Translations under genes and position numbers: made by a program
NCBI RefSeq assembly: GCF_000721105.1
Contig: NZ_JOEV01000047.1
Span: forward strand, 1-54,740
DNA: 54,740 nucleotides
DNA from: Streptomyces cellulosae
GTDB taxonomy: Bacteria; Actinomycetota; Actinomycetes; Streptomycetales; Streptomycetaceae
Reading direction: 5' to 3'
In this document: piece after piece, positions 16,904 through 25,668 of the stretch
Position numbering within the stretch: the first letter of the stretch is position 1
Layout: each line of letters begins with the position of its first letter
The notes under the pieces: generated by a model
Seen by the model: only the letters and a program-made list of their open reading frames with translations
The model's database searches: none
Told to the model about the DNA's origin: nothing

Positions 16904-17940
16904 ATGAGCGCCAGACCGGAACCCGCAGACCAGCCTGCCGTCGTCGCCGGAGACGCGCTGGTGAACCTCACCCCCGCCCGCACGGCCGACGGTGCCGCGG
17001 CGTTCCAGCCACGCCCGGGCGGCTCGTGCCTCAACGCGCCGCCGGTCCCGGCCGACTCCGAGTCCCCACGGCACTGCTCGCGCGCATCTCCGACGACCCA
17101 CTTCGGCGATCTCCTGCGCGCGCACCTCACGGCCTCCGGCACCCGGCTCATCCATGCGCTGCCCGCGTCCGACCCCACCACTCTCGCCGCCGCGCGTCTG
17201 CGCGAGGACGGGTCGGCCGCCCACTCCTTCCACGCGAACGGCACCGCCGACCGCGGCCTGCGCCCTGAACACCTCGCCGCCCTCCCGGACGGCGGCACGC
17301 TGCCCGCGGGGACGGCTCTGCACCTCGGGTCGCTGGGTCTGCTGCTCGAACCCCTGGCCTCCACGCTCGACGGACTGATCCGCCGGGAGGCGGGCCGGCG
17401 GCTGGTGTCCCTCGACCCGAACGTGCGGCCCGGGCCTGGTCACCGACCGCGCCGCCTATCTCCGGCGGTTCACCGAGCGGGTGGCGCTCGCTCCGACCGT
17501 GGCCACGTATCAGTCGGATCTGGGTGCTGGACGACGTGGGGAAGGCGAGCGAGGAGGACCTGGCCTGGCTCCACCCCGGTGAGTCGTATGAGGGGGTGGC
17601 CGAACGCTGGCTCGCGTCCGGGGCGGGACTCTTCCTGATCACGTTCGGCTCCCGGGGCGCCTGGGCCGCCGGCCGCGACGCCCGCGTCCATGTGCCGGCC
17701 CCGGCGGTCCAGGTCGTCGACACGGTCGGAGCGGGCGATGCCCTCACCGCCGGAGTGCTCGCCCATCTGCACCGCACCGGCCGACTCAGCCGCGAAGGCG
17801 TCGACCACCTTGGCGCCGGCGAGCTTGCCCGGCTGCTGTCGTACGCCGTGGAGATCGCTGCCGGCACCTGCACCCGCGCCGGCGCCCAGCCGCCGTACCG
17901 CTACGACGGCGTGACGACCCCCGTGCAGCGGCAGTGGCCG
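16904..17940 (+). pseudogene. PfkB-family (fructokinase-like) sugar kinase, frameshifted
   Basis: ATG 16904 follows CCGAGGAACC. The N-terminus (PAVVAGDALVNLTP, then RPGGSCLN) is in one frame. The expected next part (GRLRVPTALLARISDDP) is one frame away, and HFGDLLRAHL returns to the first frame, so there are compensating one-base changes near 17028 and 17095. A further shift after LDPNVRPG (about 17430) is followed by LVTDRAAYLRRFTERVALA. Another lies before VLDDVGKASEEDLAWLHPG (about 17524). The ATP-site signature VDTVGAGDALTAGVL is intact near the end. A 3' extension runs over the convergent FGGY gene. With at least four disruptions, this is almost certainly dead. It would have phosphorylated a ketose, consistent with its place beside the polyol dehydrogenases. 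Confidence 0.8.
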
Positions 17941-17986
17941 TGCCTGGATGCCCGTCGCTGCCTCATGCCGCCGGCTCGCCCGGCGC

Positions 17987-19504
17987 TCATTCCGGAGCCT
18001 CGGGCGCGTCCAGGCGGGCCCAGACCGGTCCGAGAGCCTCCAACGCCTCCCGGTACACCGCATAAGCCTCGTCGAGTACGGCGACCCGGTCGGCGCGGGG
18101 TTCGTGTTTTCTGAGTACGGCGGCGGTGGCGCGCGGGTCCGTCACGTCGTCGAGCAGTCCGACGGCGGTGGCGGCGAGCAGGGCCGCTCCCCGGGTGGCG
18201 CTTTCCTGCACATCGGTCACCACCACCGGTCGTCGCAGCGCGTCGGCGAACATCTGGCTCCACACCGCGCTGTGTGCGGCGCCGCCGGTCAGCCGGGCCG
18301 CCGCCCCGGTGACCGGCAGCTTCGAGCAGAGCGCGTCGACGTGCCAGCGGTGATTGAGGACCACACCTTCCATCAGGGCCCGCAGCAGGTGGCCGCGGCC
18401 GTGCCAGCCGCGAAGGCCGAGGAACGTCCCGGACGCGGGACGCGGGTGCGGGGAGCCGTAGACGAACGGGTGGAACAGCACCTCCGACGGACCGTCCAGG
18501 CATGCCTCGACCTCGCGGCCGATCGCCTCATGGACGCCGTACCGCTGGTCGGTCGGTGCACCGGTGACCCGCAGGAACCATTCCAGGTTCGCCACCGACG
18601 CGGGTGAGGTGGACATGGTCATCCACTGGCCCGGGTGGACGAAGTGACGGACCTGCCAGCGCGGATCGACGACCGGGCGCTCGCTGACCACCTGGTTGAT
18701 GCTGAACGACCCGGCGATCAGGCACAGTTCGCCCGGCGCCGTGCCACCGACCCCGAGCGCGGCGGCATCGACGTCATGGGCGCCCGTGACAACGGGCGTG
18801 CCGACGGTGAGCCCGGTGAGCGCCGCCGCCTCACGGGTGACGGTTCCGCTCACCGCGTCGCAGGCCAGCACGGGGGGCAGCAGGTCGGCGAGCGCACCGA
18901 GGCCGTACAGGTCGAGCAGCTCCGGCGAGTATCCGCCGCGCCGCATGTCGGTGAACGAGGCACTGGCGTCCGTGGGATCGGTGGCCACCGCGCCTGTCAT
19001 TCTCAGGCGCAGCCAGTCCTTGCAGGACAACAGCCAACGAGCCCGCCGAAGCACTCCCGGCTCGTGGCGGGCGAGCCAGGCCAGCAGGGCGGCCGGGGAG
19101 CCCGCGAAGGGCACCGTGCCCGACAGCTCCAGGGCGCGGGACCAGACCGGAGTGCCCCGCCACTCCTCCAGCACCGGTTCGGCCCGCGTGTCCATCGCCA
19201 CGATCCCGGCGCGTACCGGCCGACCTCGCCCGTCGACGGCGTACAGGCCGTCGCCGTGCCCCGCCAGCCCTACCGCGGCGACGGCTCGCCCCGCGTCCGG
19301 TCCCACCTCGGCGAGACAGGCGGCGATGGCCTGGAACGCCGTCCGCCACACGTCGTCCATGTCCCTCTCCACCCAATGGGGTCGAGGGGTCTTCAGGGGC
19401 ACTGTGCCGCTGCCCCGCGCCACCGCTCGGCCGGTGGCGTCGAACAACACGGCCTTCGTCACGGTATGGCCCGCGTCGACACCGAGCACCAGTTCACGCG
19501 CCAC
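17987..19504 (-). CDS. FGGY-family carbohydrate kinase
   Basis: 505 residues from a GTG start. The N-terminal ATPase fold shows LVLGVDAGHTVTKAVLFD (phosphate-1 loop) and the sugar-side motif AVGLAGHGDGLYAVDGRGRP. The second half has VTGAHDVDAAALGVGG and RLTGGAAHSAVWSQMFADAL (FGGY signature region). The pattern is nearest to L-xylulose/xylulose or erythritol-type kinases. It converges with the dead PfkB kinase and probably phosphorylates a ketose or polyol made by the neighbouring dehydrogenases. No ribosome binding site stands out, and the true start could be slightly different. Confidence 0.88.
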   Translation of the reverse strand: MARELVLGVDAGHTVTKAVLFDATGRAVARGSGTVPLKTPRPHWVERDMDDVWRTAFQAIAACLAEVGPDAGRAVAAVGLAGHGDGLYAVDGRGRPVRAGIVAMDTRAEPVLEEWRGTPVWSRALELSGTVPFAGSPAALLAWLARHEPGVLRRARWLLSCKDWLRLRMTGAVATDPTDASASFTDMRRGGYSPELLDLYGLGALADLLPPVLACDAVSGTVTREAAALTGLTVGTPVVTGAHDVDAAALGVGGTAPGELCLIAGSFSINQVVSERPVVDPRWQVRHFVHPGQWMTMSTSPASVANLEWFLRVTGAPTDQRYGVHEAIGREVEACLDGPSEVLFHPFVYGSPHPRPASGTFLGLRGWHGRGHLLRALMEGVVLNHRWHVDALCSKLPVTGAAARLTGGAAHSAVWSQMFADALRRPVVVTDVQESATRGAALLAATAVGLLDDVTDPRATAAVLRKHEPRADRVAVLDEAYAVYREALEALGPVWARLDAPEAPE

Positions 19505-20193
19505 AGCTCACACCCGCCCCAGGCCGCAGGCTGTGTCCGTCGCGGCGCACCGGCCGGTCGCCGCGAGTCCGGCGACGAGCCGCGCCGAACGCAGCGTCGT
19601 GGTCGCGCCGGAGCCCTTTGGTTGCCGCTCAGTCAACGCCGCGCCCCGGTCCGAAACGGGCCGCACGCCTCTGCCAGGGCGTCGACGTGCCCGGCGGGGA
19701 CCCATCGATCACCCATGACCAGAACGCACACCGGGGTCTCCTCGCGTGCCGAAGCCACCATCCACCGGGCCGATCGTCCCACGTAGCCGGTCGGCGCGCC
19801 CTGACCGTTATCTGTCCGACGGCGTTGCTCTCCTTCCTCAGGCAGTGGTCGGCGGCCGATACGGCCCGCTCGCGCCGATGCGGGGCGGGGGCCCATCCGC
19901 GGACGACTGCATGCGAGCGCGAAGGTGGCGACCGACAGCTCCTGGCCAGCCCTCACCGATGCCTGGCGCTGGTGTTGCCTCGCCCATGGGCAGACAACGT
20001 TGCTTTGACGCGCCTTGAATGGGCGCCATCTGAGCGTCAAGAGTTCTGAGCGATGCCACGGCGCTCGGGCGACTCGGACCGGATCCGGCTGGAAAACCAC
20101 AGATCAGAGCATGCATGTTGCGCGAACCGTCCGCTCGACCCGCTGCATGAAGGAAAACAGGTCTAGCCGACGCCTGAGTCAGGAAACGGCAGG

Positions 20194-20277
20194 TCAGGCG
20201 CCCTTCGCCGCAGGTTCCAAAACAGCCACGCACTCCACGTGCGCCGTCATCGGAAAGATGTCGGCCTGAGTGAGTCG
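20194..20277 (-). pseudogene. 3' fragment of an RNA (uracil-5-)methyltransferase gene
   Basis: Read on the minus strand, about 27 codons ending at TGA 20196-20194 encode ADIFPMTAHVECVAVLEPAA followed by KGA. This matches the C-terminus of the intact TrmA/RumA-type protein at 42682-44034 (DLFPMTHHVECVAILEPAA, KGL). The DNA is about three-quarters identical over some 75 bp, including a perfect 17-bp block. Nothing upstream in this frame continues the gene. It lies in the same orientation as the intact gene, 22.5 kb away, so it may be the displaced end left by an insertion into that gene. Confidence 0.75.
20225..20241. repeat. Direct repeat copy 1 (candidate attachment site)
   Basis: GCCACGCACTCCACGTG, identical to 42713-42729 in the intact methyltransferase gene and in the same orientation. 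Flanking identity includes CGTCATCGGAAA about 3 bp further on. It may mark one end of an ancient integrative element. Confidence 0.5.
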
Positions 20278-20831
20278 TGGAAAAGCCCAGGCCAGAGCAG
20301 CTTTCTCGGCTCGCCGAGCAGCGTGAGGGCGCCCAGAGCGTCAAATGAGCGTCATGACTGGCGACAACCGCTGGGTACCCGCCCTCGGTGCGGCAGACGG
20401 TCACCGTCATCAAGAGCTCTTCGGATCTTGTCGCTTGCTGCGGGACGACTACGTGGCGCCGGAATTCCGATTCCTCCGCGGCGGCGTGGGTCGGCGAGGC
20501 GACTCGGACCTCACGAAGAAGCGGGCAAGATCCTCGGCGGAGGCCGGCCCGATACCATCGCCCCTGGCGAGGTCGTGATCACGGCCTGCAGCCGCGCGCC
20601 GGCTCCGCACGGACACCACCCACCACGGCGCTTGGCGCGCGGTCTGCAGGCCGACGCCCCCGCCGCTTGGAACCGGCGAACGCCAGTCCGGCCCCGGGCA
20701 GTCACCACGGGCTGACCCCGCGGACAGCCACTGCCCGTCGGGGTGGCGCGGCGGTGTCGTCGAGGTCGAGGCCGTCGGAAAGCAGGAGCCCGAAGCCGGC
20801 CACGGCGTCCTCGCCGAGCACCGTCTGCCGC

Positions 20832-21371
20832 TCAGGCTCGTTCGCCGTCGTGCGGGACGCCGACGAGGACGAAGGCCAGCGTGGCCGGTCGGTCGCCGTG
20901 GTTGCGCCAGGCGTGGCGGGTCCCGTTCTGGATCACGATGTCCCCTGCCGAGAGCCGGGTGCGGTGGCCGTCGTCGAGTTCGAGGACGATCTCGCCCTGC
21001 AGCACGATGCCGTAGTCGACGGTCGGCGTGGTGTGCATGCCGTCGGGCTCGATGAGTTCCGCGATGCCGGGCGAGTCGGCCCGCTGCTCCCGGTCGAAGG
21101 CGACGGGGTCGAAGGCCGGGTCGGCCATCGCGGTGTCCGGGGGGAAAGTCAGCACGATGAACCGTGTGCCGCCTGGGGCCGGGAGCAGGCTGGTCACCTT
21201 CGGCGTGGGATCCTCCCCCGCCCGGCTGACCGGTTCGCCGGGGTCGGTGGCCCACGCCAGGCGGGACACCCACCCCGGCAGGCTGGTGAACTCGCGGCTG
21301 CGCGGGACGGGGCCGTCGCTGACGACGACCGACCTTCCGTCCTCGTCATGGCCGGTGACGACTCTGCGCAT
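20832..21371 (-). CDS. Cupin-domain protein
   Basis: 179 residues. The C-terminal half is a single cupin barrel: TPTVDYGIVLQGEIVLELDD (motif 1 region), then AGDIVIQNGTRHAWRNHGD (motif 2 with His and Asn). The N-terminal half (MRRVVTGHDEDGRSVVVSDG) resembles the lead-in of small-molecule-binding cupins found in catabolic clusters. Of the metal-binding His residues, those of motif 1 are not evident, so a binding or isomerase-like role is as likely as oxygenation. It is the last gene of the minus-strand operon that begins at 23470 and follows the kinase by 45 bp. Confidence 0.82.
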   Translation of the reverse strand: MRRVVTGHDEDGRSVVVSDGPVPRSREFTSLPGWVSRLAWATDPGEPVSRAGEDPTPKVTSLLPAPGGTRFIVLTFPPDTAMADPAFDPVAFDREQRADSPGIAELIEPDGMHTTPTVDYGIVLQGEIVLELDDGHRTRLSAGDIVIQNGTRHAWRNHGDRPATLAFVLVGVPHDGERA

Positions 21372-21416
21372 GTGTCTCTCCTCGGTCGGTTCCGCCGGAC
21401 GCGTCGAACCGGTCGG

Positions 21417-22469
21417 TCAGTTGGGCCGGTTGCCGCCGGACTCGGTCGAGGCGTCGAGCTCGGTGGTCCAGGCGTCCAGCACGTCCTCCAACGTCGGGGC
21501 CGGTGCCCGGAGCAGGGCGGATGCCACCGTGCGGACGAACCGCCGGTGCCGGTCCTCCGTCAGGTACTCCACCGGGGACTTGCCGTCCACGCGCGCGAGC
21601 AGCAGCGCGGGCAACAGGGACGCGGCTCGTGCCTCGACGGCAGGCCGGGGCTCCCAGTCGACGCACCGGACGTATGCCTCGGCCAACGTGCGGGCGGACC
21701 GCAGGAGGCCGGCTCGGTGCCCGGGCAGCACCAGGCTCTTGAGGAGCAGGTGGTTGACGCAGAAGGCGAGGTCGAAGGCCGGGTCTCCGTACCAGGCGCA
21801 CTCGGCGTCCAGCAGCACGGGGCCCGACGGGCCGACGAGGATGTTCTTGGGGCTGACGTCGCCGTGGACCAGGGCCAGGTGGGTGGCGGTCGTTCGCTCG
21901 GCGAGGCTGTGCAGGATGTCGCTCAGGGCCGGGTGGGCTGCCGCGGTGGCGAGCAGGTACGGCTCGATGCGCAGTGCGTGGAAGTTGTCGTCGGTGGCGA
22001 ACTCGTTGGCGAGGGACGCGTCGCCCGCGCTCGCCGCGTGCAGCATGCCGAGTGCCTCTCCGACGGCCGCCGCGGTCGCCACGTCCACCTCGCCGCGGAG
22101 CAGTTGCGCCTTCCACATCGGGTACCGCTCGGGGGGCAGATACGCCATGGCGAAGAGGCCGGCTCCGGGGTCGTGGGCCAGGAGTTCCGGCACGGTCCCC
22201 GGTCGGTGCCGGGACGCGAACCGCATCCACGCCCATTCGTAGGCGTTGCGTGACACAGGTGCATGCCAGTCGGCGGCCACCTTCAGCCGGGCCAGGGCGC
22301 GCTTGACGCAGAGGGAGCGTCCCGGCAGGTCCACCCGCCACAGGTCGGACGAGACACCGCCGACGAGCGGGGTCCAATGTGCGCTCTCACCAGGGCGGGC
22401 GAGTTCGTGGGCGGTCAGAAAGCCGGACAGCACGGGGTCCGGACATGCCTGCACGGAGGCGGGACTCAT
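21417..22469 (-). CDS. APH-fold small-molecule kinase
   Basis: 350 residues. The active site is that of the aminoglycoside phosphotransferase/choline kinase fold: ALVHGDVSPKNILVG (catalytic loop, His-Gly-Asp...Asn) and VLLDAECAWYGDPAFDLAF (DxE/D metal site). The N-lobe Lys is in RSLCVKRALARL. The ATG overlaps the upstream dehydrogenase stop by one base (TGATG); a GTG one codon earlier is possible. Its operon neighbours are catabolic, not resistance genes, so the substrate is probably a hydroxyacid or sugar intermediate. A glycerate-kinase-like role fits the adjacent D-2-hydroxyacid dehydrogenase, but this is inference. Confidence 0.85.
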   Translation of the reverse strand: MSPASVQACPDPVLSGFLTAHELARPGESAHWTPLVGGVSSDLWRVDLPGRSLCVKRALARLKVAADWHAPVSRNAYEWAWMRFASRHRPGTVPELLAHDPGAGLFAMAYLPPERYPMWKAQLLRGEVDVATAAAVGEALGMLHAASAGDASLANEFATDDNFHALRIEPYLLATAAAHPALSDILHSLAERTTATHLALVHGDVSPKNILVGPSGPVLLDAECAWYGDPAFDLAFCVNHLLLKSLVLPGHRAGLLRSARTLAEAYVRCVDWEPRPAVEARAASLLPALLLARVDGKSPVEYLTEDRHRRFVRTVASALLRAPAPTLEDVLDAWTTELDASTESGGNRPN

Positions 22470-23470
22470 CACCGCTCACCCGGCCCGGTGGTCAGGCCAC
22501 GGAGGCTGTTGCAGGCGTGGGCCGGCGGCTCGCCCGCCAGGACCCGTACGACGTCTTCGGCTGCGCGGCGGCGGAGTTCCGTCACCGAGGCGTCGGAGGA
22601 GAAGGCGACGTGGGGAGTGATCAGCGCGCCCGGCTGGTCCAGCAGCGCGGCGGGCACGTGCGGTTCGGACTCCAGTACGTCGAACGCGGCTGAGTCGAGG
22701 TGCCTGCTGTCGAGCGCCTTGACGACCGCGTCGGTGTCCACCAGAGGGCCCCTGCTGACGTTGACCAGCAGGCCGCCCGGCTTCATGAGCGCCAGCTGCT
22801 CGGCTCCGATGATGTGGTGCGTGCCGGGGGTGAGCGGCACATGGAGGATCACCACGTCGCTGCGGCGCAGCAGTTCCTCCAGGCCCGCCCACTCCACCCC
22901 GGTTGCGTCCTTCGGCGGGAAGGGGTCGTGGGCCAGGATCCGGCAGCCGAACGCGCCGAGCTTGGCCGCGGTGGCCCGTCCGATGCGTCCGTAGCCGACG
23001 ATCCCACAGGTCAGCGTGGACAACCGGCGCAGCCGGGCGCTCGCGGGGTCCCATCGTCCGGCTCTGACCTCGCGGTCGAACACCGCCAGGCCCCGCGTCC
23101 AGGCGAGCACCATGCCGACGGCGTGGTCGGAGACCTCCTCGACGCAGTAGTCCGGAACATTGGTGACCCACGCGCCCCGCTCGGTGGCGGCTTCCACGGC
23201 GATGTTGTCCAGGCCGACGCCGAGTCGGGCCACGATGCGCAGGTCGGGTGCGGCCCCGATCGCGGTGGCGGAGACGGGGGCCCAGCAGGTGAGGATTCCG
23301 GCGGGCCGGTGCTCGGCGACCAGTTCCTCGATCGCCTCGGCGGAGACGGGTTCGGCGGGGCCGGTCACCAGGGTGTGGCCCGCCTTCTCGATGACCGATC
23401 GCTCGACGGAGTCGTCGGGCCAGGCGTAGTCGGTGAGCAGCACGGTGCCCAGACGGCTCGGTGAAGTCAT
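22469..23470 (-). CDS. D-2-hydroxyacid dehydrogenase, NAD-dependent
   Basis: 333 residues. The Rossmann motif is GIVGYGRIGRATAAKLGAFG. The catalytic set is recognisable: Arg in LVNVSRGPLVDTDAV, Glu in AAFDVLESEPH, and His in LITPHVAFSS. It would reduce a 2-keto acid (for example hydroxypyruvate) to the D-hydroxyacid, or the reverse. I chose ATG 23470 (MTSPSRLG) rather than the upstream start because it fits family length. It is the first gene of a three-gene operon (dehydrogenase, kinase, cupin), with a LacI-type operator 274 bp upstream. Confidence 0.88.
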   Translation of the reverse strand: MTSPSRLGTVLLTDYAWPDDSVERSVIEKAGHTLVTGPAEPVSAEAIEELVAEHRPAGILTCWAPVSATAIGAAPDLRIVARLGVGLDNIAVEAATERGAWVTNVPDYCVEEVSDHAVGMVLAWTRGLAVFDREVRAGRWDPASARLRRLSTLTCGIVGYGRIGRATAAKLGAFGCRILAHDPFPPKDATGVEWAGLEELLRRSDVVILHVPLTPGTHHIIGAEQLALMKPGGLLVNVSRGPLVDTDAVVKALDSRHLDSAAFDVLESEPHVPAALLDQPGALITPHVAFSSDASVTELRRRAAEDVVRVLAGEPPAHACNSLRGLTTGPGER

Positions 23471-23743
23471 GTCAGGTCGTCCTCGCAGGAATCGTACGGC
23501 CGCGGCAGGCGTCATGCCCGGTCGCGGCCGGTGAGCGGTGTCATCGCCGCCCGCAAGGGGCCGGCAGCCTGTCCGACGGGACTGCCGGCCACCACGGATG
23601 GAGCGGAGAGGGGATTGGCTCGCTGAACTCGGTTCGGTGCCGACGCTCGCCGACTTGTGGTCGGTCCGGGCGCCGCGGTACGTCCCTGGAACGGGTCACG
23701 AGCAGGAGGGGGCGCGTCGCATCACTCTGTCATAGCCACGTGA

Positions 23744-23757
23744 TGCTAACGATAGCA
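23744..23757. promoter_or_regulatory. LacI-family operator 1 of the island regulon
   Basis: TGCTAACGATAGCA, a palindrome of the form TGCTAnCGnTAGCA. It lies in the divergent region between the dehydrogenase-kinase-cupin operon and the MFS gene. Four further copies occur at 26503, 26573, 28623 and 28737. Confidence 0.8.
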
Positions 23758-24214
23758 CCAGGAGTCTGCGGCACGTCAAGGTTTCGGCATGTGCCCCTGG
23801 GCACGGAAATCCCCCGGGCTGGCCTCTGCCACAGAGCGGGATGGCGCTACTCCTGGTGAAAGCGAATACCGGCGAAGGAATCCTCCCCCCACATCTTGAC
23901 GCGCCGGGTGCTTGCCTTCATGGTTTCTGCCAACGCCGACCGTGTGGCCGCCAAGTGTCCGCACGATGTCCGACTGTCGAAGACGCCATAGCCACGGACG
24001 TCCCCGACGGGCAGATGACGGGCTGAATTCCGCAGACGGTGTCCGACCGCGCGGCAGCCCACCGCCCCCCGATCCGCCGGTGTCGGCAGCCTTTCGCCCT
24101 CGCCGGCACGAGTCCGTGTTCAGCTCACCGCTTCTCGTCACCGCCCGTACGCGCCCCGTACCGGTGGTGGATCCGCCGCGGCACGCCGCGGCCCATTCCC
24201 TCTCAGGAGCCGCT
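23758..24214. other. Leader region of the MFS gene
   Basis: No gene is supported in this part of the divergent intergenic region. The frames that stay open have cysteine/arginine-rich, family-less translations. It must contain the promoter of the MFS gene, and GGAG sits 6-7 nt before its ATG. The distance from operator 1 to the ATG is about 460 bp, which suggests a long leader or an unrecognised second promoter. Confidence 0.35.
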
Positions 24215-25483
24215 ATGACTCACGCAGCGCAAGTCGACACCAGTGCAGTGCCTGTGGGCGACGCACCAGAAAGCAGCCGTCCCCCCGTTTCCCGCGTCAT
24301 GATCGGGATCGGCTTCCTGCTGGTGGTCCTCTCCTACATGGTCAACGCGATGGACCGCCAGGTCTTTCCCCCGCTGCTGCCCGCCATCCGCCAGGAGTAC
24401 GGGTTCTCCCTGGAGCAGAGCGGGCTGCTGGCGACGAACTTCACTCTCGGCATGGCCCTGGCCGGCCTGCCCGCCGGCTACCTGCTGGACCGCTTCCGCC
24501 GCAAGACCGTGCTGCTGGTCAGCATCGTGATCTACTCGCTGGGCACGATGGCCACACCGCTGGCGACCGGACTCGGCGACATGACCCTGTACCGGGTCGT
24601 CTCCGGCTTCGGCGAGGGCATGCAGTCCGCCGCCATCTTCGCGGCGATCGGCGCCTTCTTCGCTCACCGTCGCGGCCTCGCTTTCGGCATCATCGGCGTG
24701 GGCTACTCCCTCGGCGTGTTCATCGCCCCGCTCGTCGGCGTCCGCCTGATGAACGCGCACGGCACCTGGCACTCGCCCTTCTATCTCTTCGGCGCGGCCG
24801 GGCTGCTGATCGCCGCCGCCTCCCTGTTCCTCGTGAAGGCCGCTCTGACCGAGCACTCCGTGGAGAAGACCGTCTCGACCAGGACCTACGAGTACATGCC
24901 GGCCTCTCCCTACAACCGCAACACCATCGCGCTGGTCGTCCACTCGATCGTCAGCGGTGTGGCCATCTACGGGTTCCTCGGCCTCTACCCGACGTACCTC
25001 ATCACCTCGCTGCACTACACCCCCGAGCAGGCCGCACTGGCCATGAGCCTCCTCGGCTTCGGGGGCATGACGGCCCTCTTCGGCGGCTGGCTCGGCGACC
25101 GCGCCAACCAGCGCACCCTGCTGATCGTGAGCCTGCTGGCCGTCTCCGCCGTCAGCATGTGCATCTACACGACGCAAGCCGGAGTCGGCCTGCAGTGCGT
25201 GTTCGCCTTCCTCATGGGCGCCTTCGGCCTCGGCTTCATCTATCCGAACACCAACAGCGCGATGCAGCGGGCCGTCCGTCCCGCGCAGATCGGACGCGCC
25301 TCCGGCCTCTTCGTCACCAGCTACTACGGAACGGCAGCGTTCTCGGGCCTGCTCTTCGCCGCCCTGGTGGACTCCTTCGGCTGGAGCCGGGCCGGGTTGC
25401 TGCAGGTCACGGCCCTGCCGTTGGTGGGCGTCGCCGCCCTGGTCTTCGTCCGCACCTCACTGTTCAACAACGCGGTCCGCTGA
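24215..25483 (+). CDS. MFS transporter, probably for an organic acid
   Basis: 422 residues, 12 predicted membrane segments. The first is GIGFLLVVLSYMVNAMD, and the Asp there matches TM1 of anion:cation-type carriers. The loop 2-3 motif is AGYLLDRFRRKTVLL, the MFS signature G-x3-D-R-x-R-R. The second-half equivalent is GGWLGDRANQRTLLI. AGGAG precedes the ATG; earlier in-frame starts lack one and would add a non-hydrophobic extension. It is divergent from the dehydrogenase operon and followed by two strong terminators. As part of the LacI-type regulon it probably imports the substrate degraded by the neighbouring enzymes. Confidence 0.9.
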   Translation: MTHAAQVDTSAVPVGDAPESSRPPVSRVMIGIGFLLVVLSYMVNAMDRQVFPPLLPAIRQEYGFSLEQSGLLATNFTLGMALAGLPAGYLLDRFRRKTVLLVSIVIYSLGTMATPLATGLGDMTLYRVVSGFGEGMQSAAIFAAIGAFFAHRRGLAFGIIGVGYSLGVFIAPLVGVRLMNAHGTWHSPFYLFGAAGLLIAAASLFLVKAALTEHSVEKTVSTRTYEYMPASPYNRNTIALVVHSIVSGVAIYGFLGLYPTYLITSLHYTPEQAALAMSLLGFGGMTALFGGWLGDRANQRTLLIVSLLAVSAVSMCIYTTQAGVGLQCVFAFLMGAFGLGFIYPNTNSAMQRAVRPAQIGRASGLFVTSYYGTAAFSGLLFAALVDSFGWSRAGLLQVTALPLVGVAALVFVRTSLFNNAVR

Positions 25484-25502
25484 CGGGCCGGCCCCTCTGA
25501 TA

Positions 25503-25570
25503 TCCGCCACCGGAGAACCCGTGTCGCCCCAGCCGATCGGCTGGTGCGACACGGGTTCTCCGGTGGCGGA
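25503..25570. terminator. 68-bp near-perfect palindrome, bidirectional terminator
   Basis: The sequence from TCCGCCACCGGAG to its exact complement is symmetric across 68 bp, with a single mismatched pair at 25528/25545. A 16-bp perfect palindrome, CCAGCCGATCGGCTGG, forms the centre. It starts 20 bp after the MFS stop and lies downstream of the convergent FAH gene too. It would stop transcription from both sides. Confidence 0.85.
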
Positions 25571-25599
25571 GCGGGGATGGCCCTGCGCCAGACACACCA

Positions 25600-25638
25600 C
25601 AGGGCCTGTTCCACCGCCGAGCGGAGGAACAGGCCCTG
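25600..25638. terminator. Second hairpin terminator between MFS and FAH genes
   Basis: Arms CAGGGCCTGTTCC and GGAACAGGCCCTG (13 bp, perfect) enclose a 13-nt loop that has its own short CCGC/GCGG stem. It lies 30 bp downstream of the FAH gene stop and after the larger palindrome for MFS transcripts. Confidence 0.8.
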
Positions 25639-25668
25639 GCGAGCGGTCGCCCGGTGGGCATCCGCGGT

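Larger units (their letters stand above)
19505..20831. other. Decayed intergenic region at the left edge of the metabolic island
   Basis: No intact gene is supported in these 1.3 kb. Third-position bias is weak and frames are short. Pieces of former genes are visible. One is a minus-strand tail at about 19633-19790 (reads ETPVCVLVMGDRWVPAGHVD). Another is the 3' end of an RNA methyltransferase at 20194-20277. A third minus-strand tail directly downstream of the cupin (about 20723-20830) reads AVAGFGLLLSDGLDLDDTA. Base composition is slightly less GC-rich than the genes on either side. This looks like a boundary where DNA was joined and has since degraded. Confidence 0.5.

Noticed and set aside
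19633..20100. Minus-strand 155-residue frame upstream of the FGGY kinase gene
   Set aside because: Only the last 50 residues look protein-like, with no recognisable family or ribosome binding site. It is listed only as possible debris.
23776..24141. Small genes in the MFS leader region
   Set aside because: Translations on both strands lack motifs, start signals and consistent codon bias.
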